This document shows positions 1-8,386 of a DNA stretch of 64,000 bases, piece after piece (the first letter of the stretch is position 1; each line of letters begins with the position of its first letter). A program made the translations under genes and the position numbers. This DNA is from Cyanobium sp. CH-040 (GTDB lineage Bacteria; Cyanobacteriota; Cyanobacteriia; PCC-6307; Cyanobiaceae), in NCBI RefSeq assembly GCF_024346135.1, contig NZ_JAGQCJ010000011.1, positions 45,810 to 109,809 of the forward strand, written 5' to 3'. The notes beneath the pieces are model-generated. The model searched no databases and was not told the DNA's origin. It was given only the letters and a program-made list of their open reading frames with translations.

Positions 1-124
1 TGGGGTCGTCGCCGAAGGCGGTGGAGGCGCAGGTGAAGATCTTGCTGGCGGTGCCCAGCTGCACGTGGGTCTCCAGGCCGATCACGGCCTCCCAGTCCCC
101 TTGCTGCGCCACCTGCCCTGCCAT
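1..124 (-). CDS. gatB: Aspartyl/glutamyl-tRNA(Asn/Gln) amidotransferase subunit B, N-terminal part
   Basis: The minus strand from the ATG at 124 encodes 41 residues that run off the window edge. They contain [13 protein letters not shown] and SKIFTCAS, the typical N-terminus of GatB, the subunit of GatCAB that binds misacylated Glu-tRNA(Gln) or Asp-tRNA(Asn) for transamidation in the cytoplasm. It lies 46 bases downstream of the STAS gene on the same strand. The catalytic region is outside the window, so the call rests on the N-terminal motif. Confidence 0.9.
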   Translation of the reverse strand, partial: MAGQVAQQGDWEAVIGLETHVQLGTASKIFTCASTAFGDDP

Positions 125-170
125 GCCCGTTCCCGGTCGCTCCGCCCGATCCTATGGACAGGGGGGCCGG

Positions 171-578
171 TCAGGCCCGATCCGGATCGCCGCTGCTGGA
201 CTGCGATGCTCTGCGCTGCATGGAATCGAGATAGGCGTCGAGTTCGGCCGCGCTGGCGAACACCGAGCCCACATCCACGGCAGCCACGATGTCGAACACC
301 TTCTGCACGGCCGGCTGGGTGTCCACGAACAGGGTGCGGCCCTGCCGCTCCCGCATCGTCTTCTGCGCGGCAAAGAGCGAGCGCAGTCCCATGCTGCTGA
401 TGTAGGCCAGCCGGGCGAGATTGAACACCAGCAGGTCGAACGGCTCCAGCCAGAGCGGCAGCAGCTGCTGATCCAGCTGCGCTGCCGACTCGTTGTCAAG
501 ACGGCCTTCGAGGCTCACCGTGCGAACGGCCTGGTTCTGGCCGTTCCCAGGCTTGCCGATGGCGACGGAGAGAGCCAT
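171..578 (-). CDS. STAS-domain anti-sigma factor antagonist
   Basis: A 135-residue single STAS domain. The segment LAYISSMGLRSLF is the region where RsbV/SpoIIAA-type antagonists carry the serine phosphorylated by their partner kinase. Such proteins bind an anti-sigma kinase when unphosphorylated and release its target. I chose the ATG at 578; the reading frame continues upstream but that part is low-complexity and overlaps the kinase gene. It follows the RsbW-like kinase gene by 43 bases on the same strand, so the two probably form an operon. No PP2C-type phosphatase gene is adjacent. The sigma factor or other target is not visible. Confidence 0.85.
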   Translation of the reverse strand: MALSVAIGKPGNGQNQAVRTVSLEGRLDNESAAQLDQQLLPLWLEPFDLLVFNLARLAYISSMGLRSLFAAQKTMRERQGRTLFVDTQPAVQKVFDIVAAVDVGSVFASAAELDAYLDSMQRRASQSSSGDPDRA

Positions 579-621
579 GACAGCAGCGCCGGTGTGATCC
601 GGAGGCACGTGCCCGCCAAGC

Positions 622-1089
622 CTAGAGTGGATGCTCGGCGCCGGCCTCCGGCTGCGCCGGCCGCTGAGGCCCGGGGGCTGCCGGCGAGCGCTTGCGGAGG
701 GTGAGGACGTTGCGGCCGTCGCGATAGGCATAGGCCATTTCATCGGTCAGGCTGCGCAACAGATGCACCCCCAGGCCTCCCGCTCTGCGCACCTCCAGAG
801 GAGCGCTCAGGTCCGGCGGGGGAGCCGCGCAGGGATCGAAGGGCCGGCCGCGGTCCTCCACCCGCAGTTCCACACCGTCGCCATGGAACCGGCCATCGAT
901 GCGGATGGACTCCGCCGCCTGAGGGGGCGATCCGTGCTGGACGATGTTCATGAGCACCTCCTCGGCCAGCAGCCGCCATTCGCCCCGATCCTCATCGCTC
1001 ACCCCCTCGGAGCCGAGCCAGGCCTCGAGCGCATGGAGGGCACCGGGGATCTCGTCCGGGTGCCCGGTCAGTCGCAGCGTGAAGCCCAT
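622..1089 (-). CDS. RsbW-like serine kinase / anti-sigma factor (HATPase domain)
   Basis: A 155-residue GHKL ATPase domain like RsbW and SpoIIAB. Visible boxes are EEVLMNIVQHG (N box), VEDRGRPFDP (Mg/ATP-lid side) and GGLGVHLLRSL (G box). Such proteins phosphorylate a STAS antagonist and hold a sigma factor or other target. The ATG at 1089 begins MGFTLRLTGHPDEIPG, a normal start for the family; the open frame further upstream is not family-like. The STAS gene follows directly, so the pair forms a partner switch. A second, unrelated-looking pair lies at 21715-22520. Confidence 0.87.
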   Translation of the reverse strand: MGFTLRLTGHPDEIPGALHALEAWLGSEGVSDEDRGEWRLLAEEVLMNIVQHGSPPQAAESIRIDGRFHGDGVELRVEDRGRPFDPCAAPPPDLSAPLEVRRAGGLGVHLLRSLTDEMAYAYRDGRNVLTLRKRSPAAPGPQRPAQPEAGAEHPL

Positions 1090-1290
1090 GGCCGCCCTTG
1101 CATTGGGACCTTGACGTGCCGGCCGGTCGCACGGGTCACTTGGGGTGGATGCTATGAGCCCTGGGTCGCCAGCCTGCCGTTGACCCCGGGCTGAGAACGG
1201 TGCGCCTTGCCGGCGCATGGCCCTTGCTGCCGCATGGCCCATCCCGCCATCGAGGCTCGCAGACGGCACAGTGACAGGGGGCTTGGCAGT

Positions 1291-1320
1291 GGACGTGGCA
1301 GGGGATGTGGCAGGGGACGT
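1291..1320 (+). repeat. Short 12-bp tandem repeat upstream of thiO
   Basis: Two near-identical 12-mers (GGACGTGGCAGG, GGATGTGGCAGG) and a partial third copy lie just before the chosen thiO start. If thiO started further upstream at 1217 they would be translated as VAGD repeats, but the flavin-binding N-terminus begins only at 1334. The repeat probably arose by slippage. Confidence 0.6.
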
Positions 1321-1333
1321 GAAAGTGGACGCG

Positions 1334-2458
1334 ATGGCCGGGGACACGATCCTCATCCTCGGCGGTGGACTGATGGGCCTGGCCATCGCTCACCGCCTGG
1401 CCCGCCGCCGACGGGCCGTGACGGTGCTGAGCCGGGACCGCCGGGAAGCGGCGGGCTTCGTGGCCGCCGGCATGCTGGCGCCCCACGCCGAAGGCCTCAG
1501 CGGCGCGTTGCTGGCCCTGGGGGAAGCCAGCCTGGCGCGGATCCCGGCCTGGGTGGAGCAGGTGGAAGCCGACAGCGGTCTCCGCTGCGGACTGCGCCCC
1601 TGCGGCATCGTCGTTCCCTTCACCGACGTCGCCGAAGCCCAGGCCTATCCCACCGCCAGCCATGGCGCGCTGCTGGACCGCAGCGCCCTGGAGCGCGAGG
1701 TGCCCGGCATCGGACCGGCCTGGCGGGCGGGGCTGCTGTTCGAGCAGGACGGCCAGATCGACAACCGCCGCCGGCTGATGCGGGCCCTGGAACGCGCCTG
1801 CGTGGGCCTCGGGGTGGGCTTCGGGGAAGGGAGCGAGGTGGAGGCGCTGCAGCGGGACGGCTCCGGTGCCCTGGCGGGTGTCGCCCTGCGCCGGGCCGAC
1901 GGCGCCCGGATCACCCTGCCCTGCCGGCAGGCGGTGCTGGCCTGCGGGGCCTGGAGCGCCCGGCTTCTGCCCGCGCTGCCGGTGTTCCCGGTGAAGGGCC
2001 AGATGCTGTCGCTGCAGGGGCCACGCCAGGCCCTGCGGCGGGTGGTGTTCGGCCCGGGCACCTATCTGGTGGGCCGCGAGGATGGACTGCTGGTGGTGGG
2101 GGCCACCAGCGAACCGGAGGCCGGCTTCGCGGCCGGCCTCACGCCCGGCGGCCAGCGGCAGCTGGAGGAGGGCATCGCCGCCCTGCTGCCGGAGGCGTCC
2201 CGCTGGCCGCCGATGGAACGCTGGTGGGGCTTCCGCCCCTGCACGCCGGATGAGGGGCCCCTGCTGGGTCCGGGACCGATTCCCGGGCTGCTGCTGGCCA
2301 CCGGCCATCACCGCAACGGCGTGCTGCTGGCAGCCCTCACCGCCGAGCTGGTGGCGGCCCAGGCGCTCGATGAGGCGCTGCCGGCTGCAGACGACGAGCT
2401 GCTGCGTGCGTTCCGCTGGGATCGCTTCGCCGCTCCGCTCAGAACAGGCGGGGGATGA
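1334..2458 (+). CDS. thiO: Glycine oxidase ThiO (FAD-dependent)
   Basis: A 374-residue FAD-dependent amine oxidase of the DAO family. The N-terminus has ILILGGGLMGLAIAHRL (Rossmann GxGxxG motif) and later AAGMLAPHAEG; the C-terminus has WGFRPCTPDEGPLLG and ATGHHRNGVLLA, typical of ThiO. It oxidises glycine to iminoglycine for the thiazole moiety of thiamin. The ATG at 1334 directly precedes the FAD motif; an upstream ATG at 1217 would add a repeat-derived stretch. Its 3' end overlaps the convergent FecR gene by 20 bases. Confidence 0.88.
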   Translation: MAGDTILILGGGLMGLAIAHRLARRRRAVTVLSRDRREAAGFVAAGMLAPHAEGLSGALLALGEASLARIPAWVEQVEADSGLRCGLRPCGIVVPFTDVAEAQAYPTASHGALLDRSALEREVPGIGPAWRAGLLFEQDGQIDNRRRLMRALERACVGLGVGFGEGSEVEALQRDGSGALAGVALRRADGARITLPCRQAVLACGAWSARLLPALPVFPVKGQMLSLQGPRQALRRVVFGPGTYLVGREDGLLVVGATSEPEAGFAAGLTPGGQRQLEEGIAALLPEASRWPPMERWWGFRPCTPDEGPLLGPGPIPGLLLATGHHRNGVLLAALTAELVAAQALDEALPAADDELLRAFRWDRFAAPLRTGGG

Positions 2459-3314
2459 AACCGGGCAACGGATAGCCCCCGGGGAGGCGGCTGCCGCCGG
2501 GGACGCTGGGAATGCGCACGCCCGGAACATTCGCGCGGATGTAGGTATCGAGGGCGCCCATCGCCGGCAGAGGCAGCCGGAATCCCTCGAACAGGGGGCC
2601 GTTGAGGATGCTGGTGTAGTCGCCGGCAGCCAGCTGCAGCAGGGTGATCACGACCCCCTCAGGCGACAGCTGCAGGCGCTGGCCCGCCGCCACCGTCACC
2701 GGGCTCGCCTGCGGGTCCGGCTCCCCATCCTGCAGCGGCGTGACCTCCACCGTCCCCTCCAGCACCGAGAGCTCCGCTGCCCCCTGCTCGTCCACCTCCA
2801 GCACGTAGTTCGTGCCGCGCACGCTCATCCGCGCCGAGCGGGTACAGCCCGCCTGGGGGCCTGAAACGAGGATCTGGCCCCGGTCGAGCTGGAAGCAAGC
2901 GGCGCCCAGCTGCAGGCGGGACAGGCGATTGATGCGGCCCACCGCACCGTTCTGAAACTGCAGCTGGCCGCGGCTGTTGCGGGTGCTGATCGCCTGGGGA
3001 GCCGCCGCGCGCTGCTTGACGCGCGCCTGCTGCTGATCGATGTAGAGCTCCTTGCCGTCGAGGATCTCCTGGACCACGGCGCTCGTGGCCGGGGCGGGGG
3101 CTGGCGCGGCCTGCGCCGGCTGGGCGCCGATCCAGGCGGCTGAACCCAGCGCGAGCGTGAGGGGAATGGCGCCATACCGGCAGGCGGAACGGCGAGCCGA
3201 CTGGACGGCTGGTCCATGGCTGCGCGCCGCGGAGGGCCTAGGACGACGCCTCAGGAGCGCCAGGGCCAGGTTGCGGAAGGCCAGGTCGGGGATGGGAAGG
3301 TCGTGGCAGGCCAT
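2439..3314 (-). CDS. FecR-domain periplasmic protein (distal gene of cyclase operon)
   Basis: About 291 residues with a late signal-peptide-like stretch (IPLTLALGSAAWIGAQPAQA) and a FecR domain containing ILVSGPQAGCT, MSVRGTNYVLEVDEQGAAELSVLEGTVEV and VAAGQRLQLSPEG. Function is not known; FecR domains occur in envelope sensors and structural proteins. It ends the four-gene minus-strand operon after two CHASE2 cyclases. The start is uncertain: ATG 3314 and GTG 3329 both overlap the end of the upstream cyclase gene by 70-90 bases, and no ribosome site decides between them. The C-terminal 100 residues after the FecR domain are not recognised. Confidence 0.75.
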   Translation of the reverse strand: MACHDLPIPDLAFRNLALALLRRRPRPSAARSHGPAVQSARRSACRYGAIPLTLALGSAAWIGAQPAQAAPAPAPATSAVVQEILDGKELYIDQQQARVKQRAAAPQAISTRNSRGQLQFQNGAVGRINRLSRLQLGAACFQLDRGQILVSGPQAGCTRSARMSVRGTNYVLEVDEQGAAELSVLEGTVEVTPLQDGEPDPQASPVTVAAGQRLQLSPEGVVITLLQLAAGDYTSILNGPLFEGFRLPLPAMGALDTYIRANVPGVRIPSVPGGSRLPGGYPLPGFIPRLF

Positions 3315-5202
3315 AGACCGTGACGTCACCCACGCCCTTCAGCGGCCAGCATCCCATGGATTCGAGGGGCAGGGTGCCCGCCACGAGCTCGGCGGTGGTC
3401 TGATCGCAGAGCAGGGCCGCATCCGGGAACTGGCGGGTGAGGCTCTCCAGGCGGGCCGCCAGATTCACGGTTTCGCCGATCACGGTGAATTCCATGCGCC
3501 GGGGGCTGCCGATCTGGCCGGCCACCACCGTGCCGCTGGCCAGGCCCACACCATTGGCGATGGGCTCCTCGCCGCTCGCCTGCCAGCGGTCATTGAGACG
3601 CTGCAGGGCCTCCCCCATCGCCAGGGCACAGCGCACGGCAGCAACCGCCTCGTCGTGCAGGCCGCGGCTCAGCGGCGAGCCGAAGACGGCCACCACACAA
3701 TCGCCGATGAATTTGTCGATCGTGCCGCCGTGGGCCGTGATCACCTCCACCATCTCGGCGAGGTAGGTGTTCAGCTGGGCCACCAGGGCACCGGTCTGCC
3801 CCGCCGCCGAGCGACGCATGGTCATGGTGGTGAAACCCTTGATGTCGCAGAACAGCACGGTGACCGTCAGCGGCTTGCCCCGCAGGATCGTCTCCGCCTC
3901 CTCCGGTGTGGCCAGGATCTCCGCGACCACGCTCGGGGCCACATAGCGCTCGAAGGTGCGGCGCAGCCGGCGGCGCTCCCGGCCCTCCAGGCGATAGGCA
4001 TCCACCCCGTGCACCGCCGCCAGGGCCACCAGGGCGGTGACGGGCGGCAGCAGCGGCAACCAGCGATGCGTCCAGCGCAGTGCCCCCCAGGCCACCAGCA
4101 CCTGCAACGCCAGCAATGCCGTCAGCAGCCCGGCCCGCCTGCCGGCCTGGCTGCTCTGCCGCTGCAGCACCAGGGCCGCGAGCGCCACCGGTGCCATCGC
4201 CAGCGCGGCGCGACCCCAGGGGTTGGCCGGCCACGGCGCCAGACCATCGCCGGCCAGCGAATTGGCCGTGGCCGTGGCCAGGGTCTCCAGGCCTGAAAGG
4301 GGCCCGAAGGGTGTGGGCAGCCCCACGCCCCCCTGGGCCACCACCGGCCCCACCAGCACCACCGCACCAGCGACGCGCGGGCGCAGCGGGTGACGCCCCC
4401 ACCGGGATGGGTCCAGCACTTCCCAGGCGGAGATCCGCGCAAAACGGGGCTCGGCCCCGTAGACATTGAGTTCGCGCCGGCGATCGGGCTGGCGGCTGGC
4501 CAGCCCGGCCTGGGCGAGCACGGTGGTGCTGAGGGCCGGGAACGGCTCCAGCTGCTGGGCGGGCAACAGCACGGACCCGAAGAACTCCGGATGGCGCAGG
4601 GGTTCCCCGCCGCCCGGCGGGAGGATGTTGGCCAGGCCGAGTCCCGGATGGTCCACCACAGACCCGGGCTGGGCCAGGGCGGCGGAGAAGGACTCGGGGA
4701 GCACGAGGGCCAGGCCGGTGCCGGCCTGGGAGTCCTGGGTCTCGGTGACTTCGGCGGCCAGGGCCACATGGCCGCGATGGCGGTGCAGAGCCGCCCTCAG
4801 GGCCGCGTCATCGGCGGCGCCACGGCCACTGGCTCCCTCGAAGACCACGTTGATCGCCACGGCCCGGGCGCCGGCGGCCCGCAGCCGCTCGATCAGCTCG
4901 GCGTAGCGGGCCCGGGGCCAGGGGAGGGTGCTGGTTCCGGCGGCCCAGGGAGGCGGTTCGGGTTCTGCGGCGAACCAGGCTCCCTGTTGCAGGCTGGCAT
5001 CGTCGATGGCCACCAGCACCACGTTGGCTGGAACGGGCCGGCCCCCCCGCAGGCGCAGAAGCTCGGCCTCCACGATCCGCTCCCAGCCCCGCCAGAGGCG
5101 CGGCGGCCAGCCCGCCAGCAACCCGGCGACGGCCACGAACCCCACCGAGATCAGGGGCAAGCGCGCCTGTCGCGACAGCGTTCGCGCCGTCGGGAGAGGC
5201 AT
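3238..5202 (-). CDS. CHASE2-domain class III adenylate cyclase (A)
   Basis: 654 residues: one N-terminal membrane segment (about 15-33), an extracytoplasmic CHASE2 sensor (about 45-325), three membrane segments (about 330-400) and a cytoplasmic class III cyclase domain. Catalytic residues are present: metal-binding Asp453 (FCDIKGFT) and Asp501, Lys497 of the IDKFIGD motif, Thr573, Asn580 and Arg584 (EFTVIGETVNLAARLE). Lys plus Thr/Asp at these positions is the pattern for ATP rather than GTP. Expected product is cAMP. The ATG shares one base with the stop of the upstream cyclase gene (TGATG), implying translational coupling. CHASE2 ligands are unknown. Confidence 0.92.
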   Translation of the reverse strand: MPLPTARTLSRQARLPLISVGFVAVAGLLAGWPPRLWRGWERIVEAELLRLRGGRPVPANVVLVAIDDASLQQGAWFAAEPEPPPWAAGTSTLPWPRARYAELIERLRAAGARAVAINVVFEGASGRGAADDAALRAALHRHRGHVALAAEVTETQDSQAGTGLALVLPESFSAALAQPGSVVDHPGLGLANILPPGGGEPLRHPEFFGSVLLPAQQLEPFPALSTTVLAQAGLASRQPDRRRELNVYGAEPRFARISAWEVLDPSRWGRHPLRPRVAGAVVLVGPVVAQGGVGLPTPFGPLSGLETLATATANSLAGDGLAPWPANPWGRAALAMAPVALAALVLQRQSSQAGRRAGLLTALLALQVLVAWGALRWTHRWLPLLPPVTALVALAAVHGVDAYRLEGRERRRLRRTFERYVAPSVVAEILATPEEAETILRGKPLTVTVLFCDIKGFTTMTMRRSAAGQTGALVAQLNTYLAEMVEVITAHGGTIDKFIGDCVVAVFGSPLSRGLHDEAVAAVRCALAMGEALQRLNDRWQASGEEPIANGVGLASGTVVAGQIGSPRRMEFTVIGETVNLAARLESLTRQFPDAALLCDQTTAELVAGTLPLESMGCWPLKGVGDVTVYGLPRPSHPRPGLPQPGPGAPEASS

Positions 5203-6992
5203 CAGCGCATCCCCCGCAGGCCGTACACCGCCACCGGTTCCGGCCAGCCCTTGAGGCGGTGTTCTCCCAGCGGTTCCACATCGAGCTGGCCGGGCAGTGC
5301 CGCGAGGACGGCCCCGCTGATCAGCACGGGAAACTGCGGAAACTGACGGGTGAGTCCCTCCAGCCGGCTGGCCAGGTTCACACTGGCGCCGATCACGGTG
5401 TACTCCAGACGCTGGCTGGAGCCCAGATTGCCAGCGATCACCTCACCCAGATGGATGCCGATGCCCTGGTGCAGGCTGGGCAGCCCCTGGGCCGCCAGGT
5501 CGGCATTGAGGCGCGCCAGGCTGGCCTGCATCGCCAGGGCGGCCCGCACGGCCGCTCTCGCCTCCTCCGCGTCTCCACGGCTGCGGGGAACGCCGAACTC
5601 AGCCATCAGGGCATCGCCGATGAACTTGTCGAGCAGCCCGTTCTCGGCGATCACGGCCGAGGCGATCGTCTCGAAGTAGCGGTTCAGCAGCGCGAACAGC
5701 TCCGCCGGCTCCAGCTGGGCACTGAGGGGCGTGAAATCAACGAGATCGGTGAACAGCACGGCACAACGGGCCCGGGAGCCACCCAGCTGGGTGCCCAGCG
5801 GGCCAGGCTCCCGCAGGATGTCGGCCAGCAGTGCCGGCGACACACGGCAGGCCAGCACCTGGTGAAGGTAGGTGCGCTCCCGGTTCTCCAGCCGCCACTG
5901 GCCGAGGGCGCGGCCGCCCCCGCCGAGCAGGGGTGCCGCCACCAGGGCAGACACCGGCAGCCACCAGCCTGCCAACCAGGCCAGGGCAGCGGCCGCGAGA
6001 GCGGCGACAGCCAGGAGCACTGCCGTTGTGGCCGTGCCGGCCGCCAGCGCCGGCCGCCCCAGCAGGGCCAGCCCCAGGCCGCCCCAGCCCAGCAGCACCA
6101 CCACCGTCGCCAGGCCAGGCAGGGACCGGAAACCCCGGTCCTGCAGCACCGTGGCCAGGGCCGCCGCCTGCAGCTCGACGCTGCTGAGCGGGCCGTAAGG
6201 GGAGGGACGCCGATCGGAGAGCCGCGATGGGGTGCGGCCGAGCAGCACGATCCGATCCCGCCAGAAGCCTGGGGGCTGCTGTTGCACCTGCCAGGCCGGC
6301 ACCACCGCCACCGAGCCGGCCGGACCGATGAAGTCGAGCCCCAGGGGAGACAGGGGGGGTTGGCGCGCCGCCGCTGCGAAGGCCAGGGCGGGGGGATGGG
6401 GCGGGGGAAACTCGGCCAGGGCCTGGCGCTGCCAGCGGCGGCCGGGGAGCGCCTCGATCGCCCCTGTGGCCCCCTCCAGCAGAGCGTCATGGCCCAACCC
6501 GCCCAGGGAATACACCGGCCTGCGCAGCCGCACCAGGTCCACTCCCGTGGCGGGATCCGTCTCCGCTCCATAGCCAGCCACCAGCACCACCCGATCCCGC
6601 CACGGGGTCAGTCGCTGCAGGAACGCCCGGTCGTCCGCGGCACCGAAATGGCTGGGATGGGGGTAGAGCAGGGTGAAGACCACCTGCCGTGCCCCCTGGT
6701 CCAGCACCGCGGCGGCCAGGTCGGCCTGGAGCTGCCGCGGCCAGGGCCAAGGCCCCATCCTTCGCCAGAGCGGCGAGGCAGCGATCTCCTCGGGCGTGAG
6801 GCGGTCCGCCAGGGCCACCGAATCCTGATCCACATCGAGGATGACCAGTTCGGGGGGAGGACGTCGCGGCCCCCGCAGACGAAACATCACGGACGAAAAC
6901 ATCCCGTCGCCCGCTTCCAGCCAGGGTGCACCCACCAGGGCGGCCAGCAGCAGCACCCTCCAGCCCTGCCGCAGCGGTGTGGCGCTGACCAT
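5202..6992 (-). CDS. CHASE2-domain class III adenylate cyclase (B)
   Basis: 596 residues with the same layout as its neighbour: N-terminal hydrophobic segment, CHASE2 sensor (about 35-285), membrane segments between about 290 and 358, and a class III cyclase domain. Visible residues are Asp416 (LFTDLVDFT), Lys456 and Asp460 (LLDKFIGDALMAEFG), Thr532, Asn539 and Arg543 (YTVIGASVNLASRLE), so it should be active on ATP. The start codon shares one base with the stop of the upstream FecR gene. It differs from cyclase A throughout the sensor region, so the pair is not a recent duplication and may sense different signals. Confidence 0.92.
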   Translation of the reverse strand: MVSATPLRQGWRVLLLAALVGAPWLEAGDGMFSSVMFRLRGPRRPPPELVILDVDQDSVALADRLTPEEIAASPLWRRMGPWPWPRQLQADLAAAVLDQGARQVVFTLLYPHPSHFGAADDRAFLQRLTPWRDRVVLVAGYGAETDPATGVDLVRLRRPVYSLGGLGHDALLEGATGAIEALPGRRWQRQALAEFPPPHPPALAFAAAARQPPLSPLGLDFIGPAGSVAVVPAWQVQQQPPGFWRDRIVLLGRTPSRLSDRRPSPYGPLSSVELQAAALATVLQDRGFRSLPGLATVVVLLGWGGLGLALLGRPALAAGTATTAVLLAVAALAAAALAWLAGWWLPVSALVAAPLLGGGGRALGQWRLENRERTYLHQVLACRVSPALLADILREPGPLGTQLGGSRARCAVLFTDLVDFTPLSAQLEPAELFALLNRYFETIASAVIAENGLLDKFIGDALMAEFGVPRSRGDAEEARAAVRAALAMQASLARLNADLAAQGLPSLHQGIGIHLGEVIAGNLGSSQRLEYTVIGASVNLASRLEGLTRQFPQFPVLISGAVLAALPGQLDVEPLGEHRLKGWPEPVAVYGLRGMR

Positions 6993-7720
6993 CAGCGGCT
7001 GAAACCCAGCTCCTTCTCGATCACCGGCAGGGTCTCCATCGGTGCCGCAAAGCCATTCAGGAGGATGCTGCGAGCCCTGCGGCTGTCGAGTTCCGCGCGG
7101 CTGAGGCGGCGGGGGGGCTGCCAGCCGGGCTGTTCGCCGTCGGCGGTGGGGGAGGAGAGATAGCTGAGCTGTTCGCCGCTGTTCAGGGTCACCTGCTGGC
7201 CGGCATCCGTGCTCACCTGCACAGCCCCCTCCCAGCTGAACACCCGCACCTCCGTGTCGGTGGCTTCGATGAACACGGTCGTGCCCACGATCGACGCTGT
7301 GGCCACCCGGGTCCTCACCCGCAGGGGCGTGCCGCCCTTCCGGCCCGGATTCACCCAGGCGATGATCTGGCCGCGCTGGAGGTCCAGGGTGCTGCCGGCC
7401 AGTCGCAGGACGGCATCGCCACCGAGGCGGAAGCTGCGCCCATCCGGGAGCTGTACCTGCAGACGGCCCGGTGTTGCGGTGCGCAGCACGGTCTCACCCA
7501 GCAGCCCCTGTCCGGTCCGGGCTGGGGTCTCAACCCGGCCGGGAAGCTTCACGAACGCCGGGCGGGTGGGCACATCCACCACCTTGGGTGGCCGCACCTG
7601 CGCCGATGCTCCCGCGCCCACGGCAAGCGCAAGGGTGACGCAGACCACACTTCCGCTCAACAACGGCAGGGCCGCGACCCGGGGAAGAGACAACAAGGCT
7701 GAAGACGCCGAAGACGGCAC
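6992..7720 (-). CDS. FecR-domain protein (first gene of cyclase operon)
   Basis: 242 residues starting at GTG 7720, with a signal-peptide-like N-terminus (hydrophobic 17-36, cleavage probably near GASAQ) and a FecR domain (LQRGQIIAWVNPG, ASIVGTTVFIEATDTEVRVFSWEGAVQVS). The C-terminus has no membrane anchor. It is the first gene of the operon leading to two CHASE2 cyclases and a second FecR protein. An exported FecR protein beside an extracytoplasmic CHASE2 sensor could act as its input partner; that is inference. It lies 12 bases downstream of ndk. Confidence 0.8.
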   Translation of the reverse strand: MPSSASSALLSLPRVAALPLLSGSVVCVTLALAVGAGASAQVRPPKVVDVPTRPAFVKLPGRVETPARTGQGLLGETVLRTATPGRLQVQLPDGRSFRLGGDAVLRLAGSTLDLQRGQIIAWVNPGRKGGTPLRVRTRVATASIVGTTVFIEATDTEVRVFSWEGAVQVSTDAGQQVTLNSGEQLSYLSSPTADGEQPGWQPPRRLSRAELDSRRARSILLNGFAAPMETLPVIEKELGFSR

Positions 7721-7732
7721 CAGCCTGGCGAG

Positions 7733-8191
7733 TCAGCCCTCGCTGCGCCAGACCTGATCGGCAGGGGTCCAGTCGCTCAGCTCGGCGGGCTGGAACCACA
7801 GGCCGATCTCGAATTCGGCGGTCTCGGGGGCGTCGGAACCGTGGATCACGTTGCGGCCGATGTTCACGGCCAGGTCGCCACGGATCGTGCCGGGCTCTGC
7901 CTCCAGGGGCTTGGTGGCGCCGATCAGCTTGCGGGCGCTGGCGATCACGCCGTCGCCCTCCCACACCATCGCCACCACCGGGCCGGAGGTGATGAACTCC
8001 ACCAGGCCGGCGAAGAAGGGGCGCTCACGGTGCACGCCGTAGTGGCTCTCGGCCAGCTCGCGGCTGGGGGTGAGCTGCTTGAGGCCCACCAGCTTGAAGC
8101 CCTTGCGCTCGAAGCGCCCCAGGATCTCGCCCACCAGGCCGCGCTGAACGCCATCGGGCTTGATGGCGATGAAGGTGCGTTCGGCGGCCAT
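7733..8191 (-). CDS. ndk: Nucleoside diphosphate kinase
   Basis: 152 residues, the normal NDK length. [21 protein letters not shown] starts the protein, and [17 protein letters not shown] contains the catalytic histidine in the NxxHGSD motif. It transfers the gamma phosphate between NTPs and NDPs in the cytoplasm. The ATG at 8191 matches the family start. It is 12 bases upstream of the FecR-cyclase operon on the same strand and may be co-transcribed with it. Confidence 0.97.
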   Translation of the reverse strand: MAAERTFIAIKPDGVQRGLVGEILGRFERKGFKLVGLKQLTPSRELAESHYGVHRERPFFAGLVEFITSGPVVAMVWEGDGVIASARKLIGATKPLEAEPGTIRGDLAVNIGRNVIHGSDAPETAEFEIGLWFQPAELSDWTPADQVWRSEG

Positions 8192-8386
8192 GGATGCGCG
8201 GTCGGGAGTCCAGCCCATGGTCCGCGTCAGCAGGCCCCCTTGGCAAGCAAGCCCGACCCGGCCGGTGCTGGCCGGATGGTCACGGTCTCTCCGGCAGCGG
8301 CTGCTCGGGATGCGGCCCCTCTCCATGCCCCAGGCTGCCGTGCTGCCTAGATTCCAGCGGCCGGTTCCTCCTTTCGTCCGCGGCCG

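Noticed and set aside
1140..1215. TPP-riboswitch-like GGGGTG and CTGAGA ahead of thiO.
   Set aside because: The second conserved part (ACC...CTGAT...ATGCCAGCG) is absent and the spacing does not fit, so the match is probably chance.
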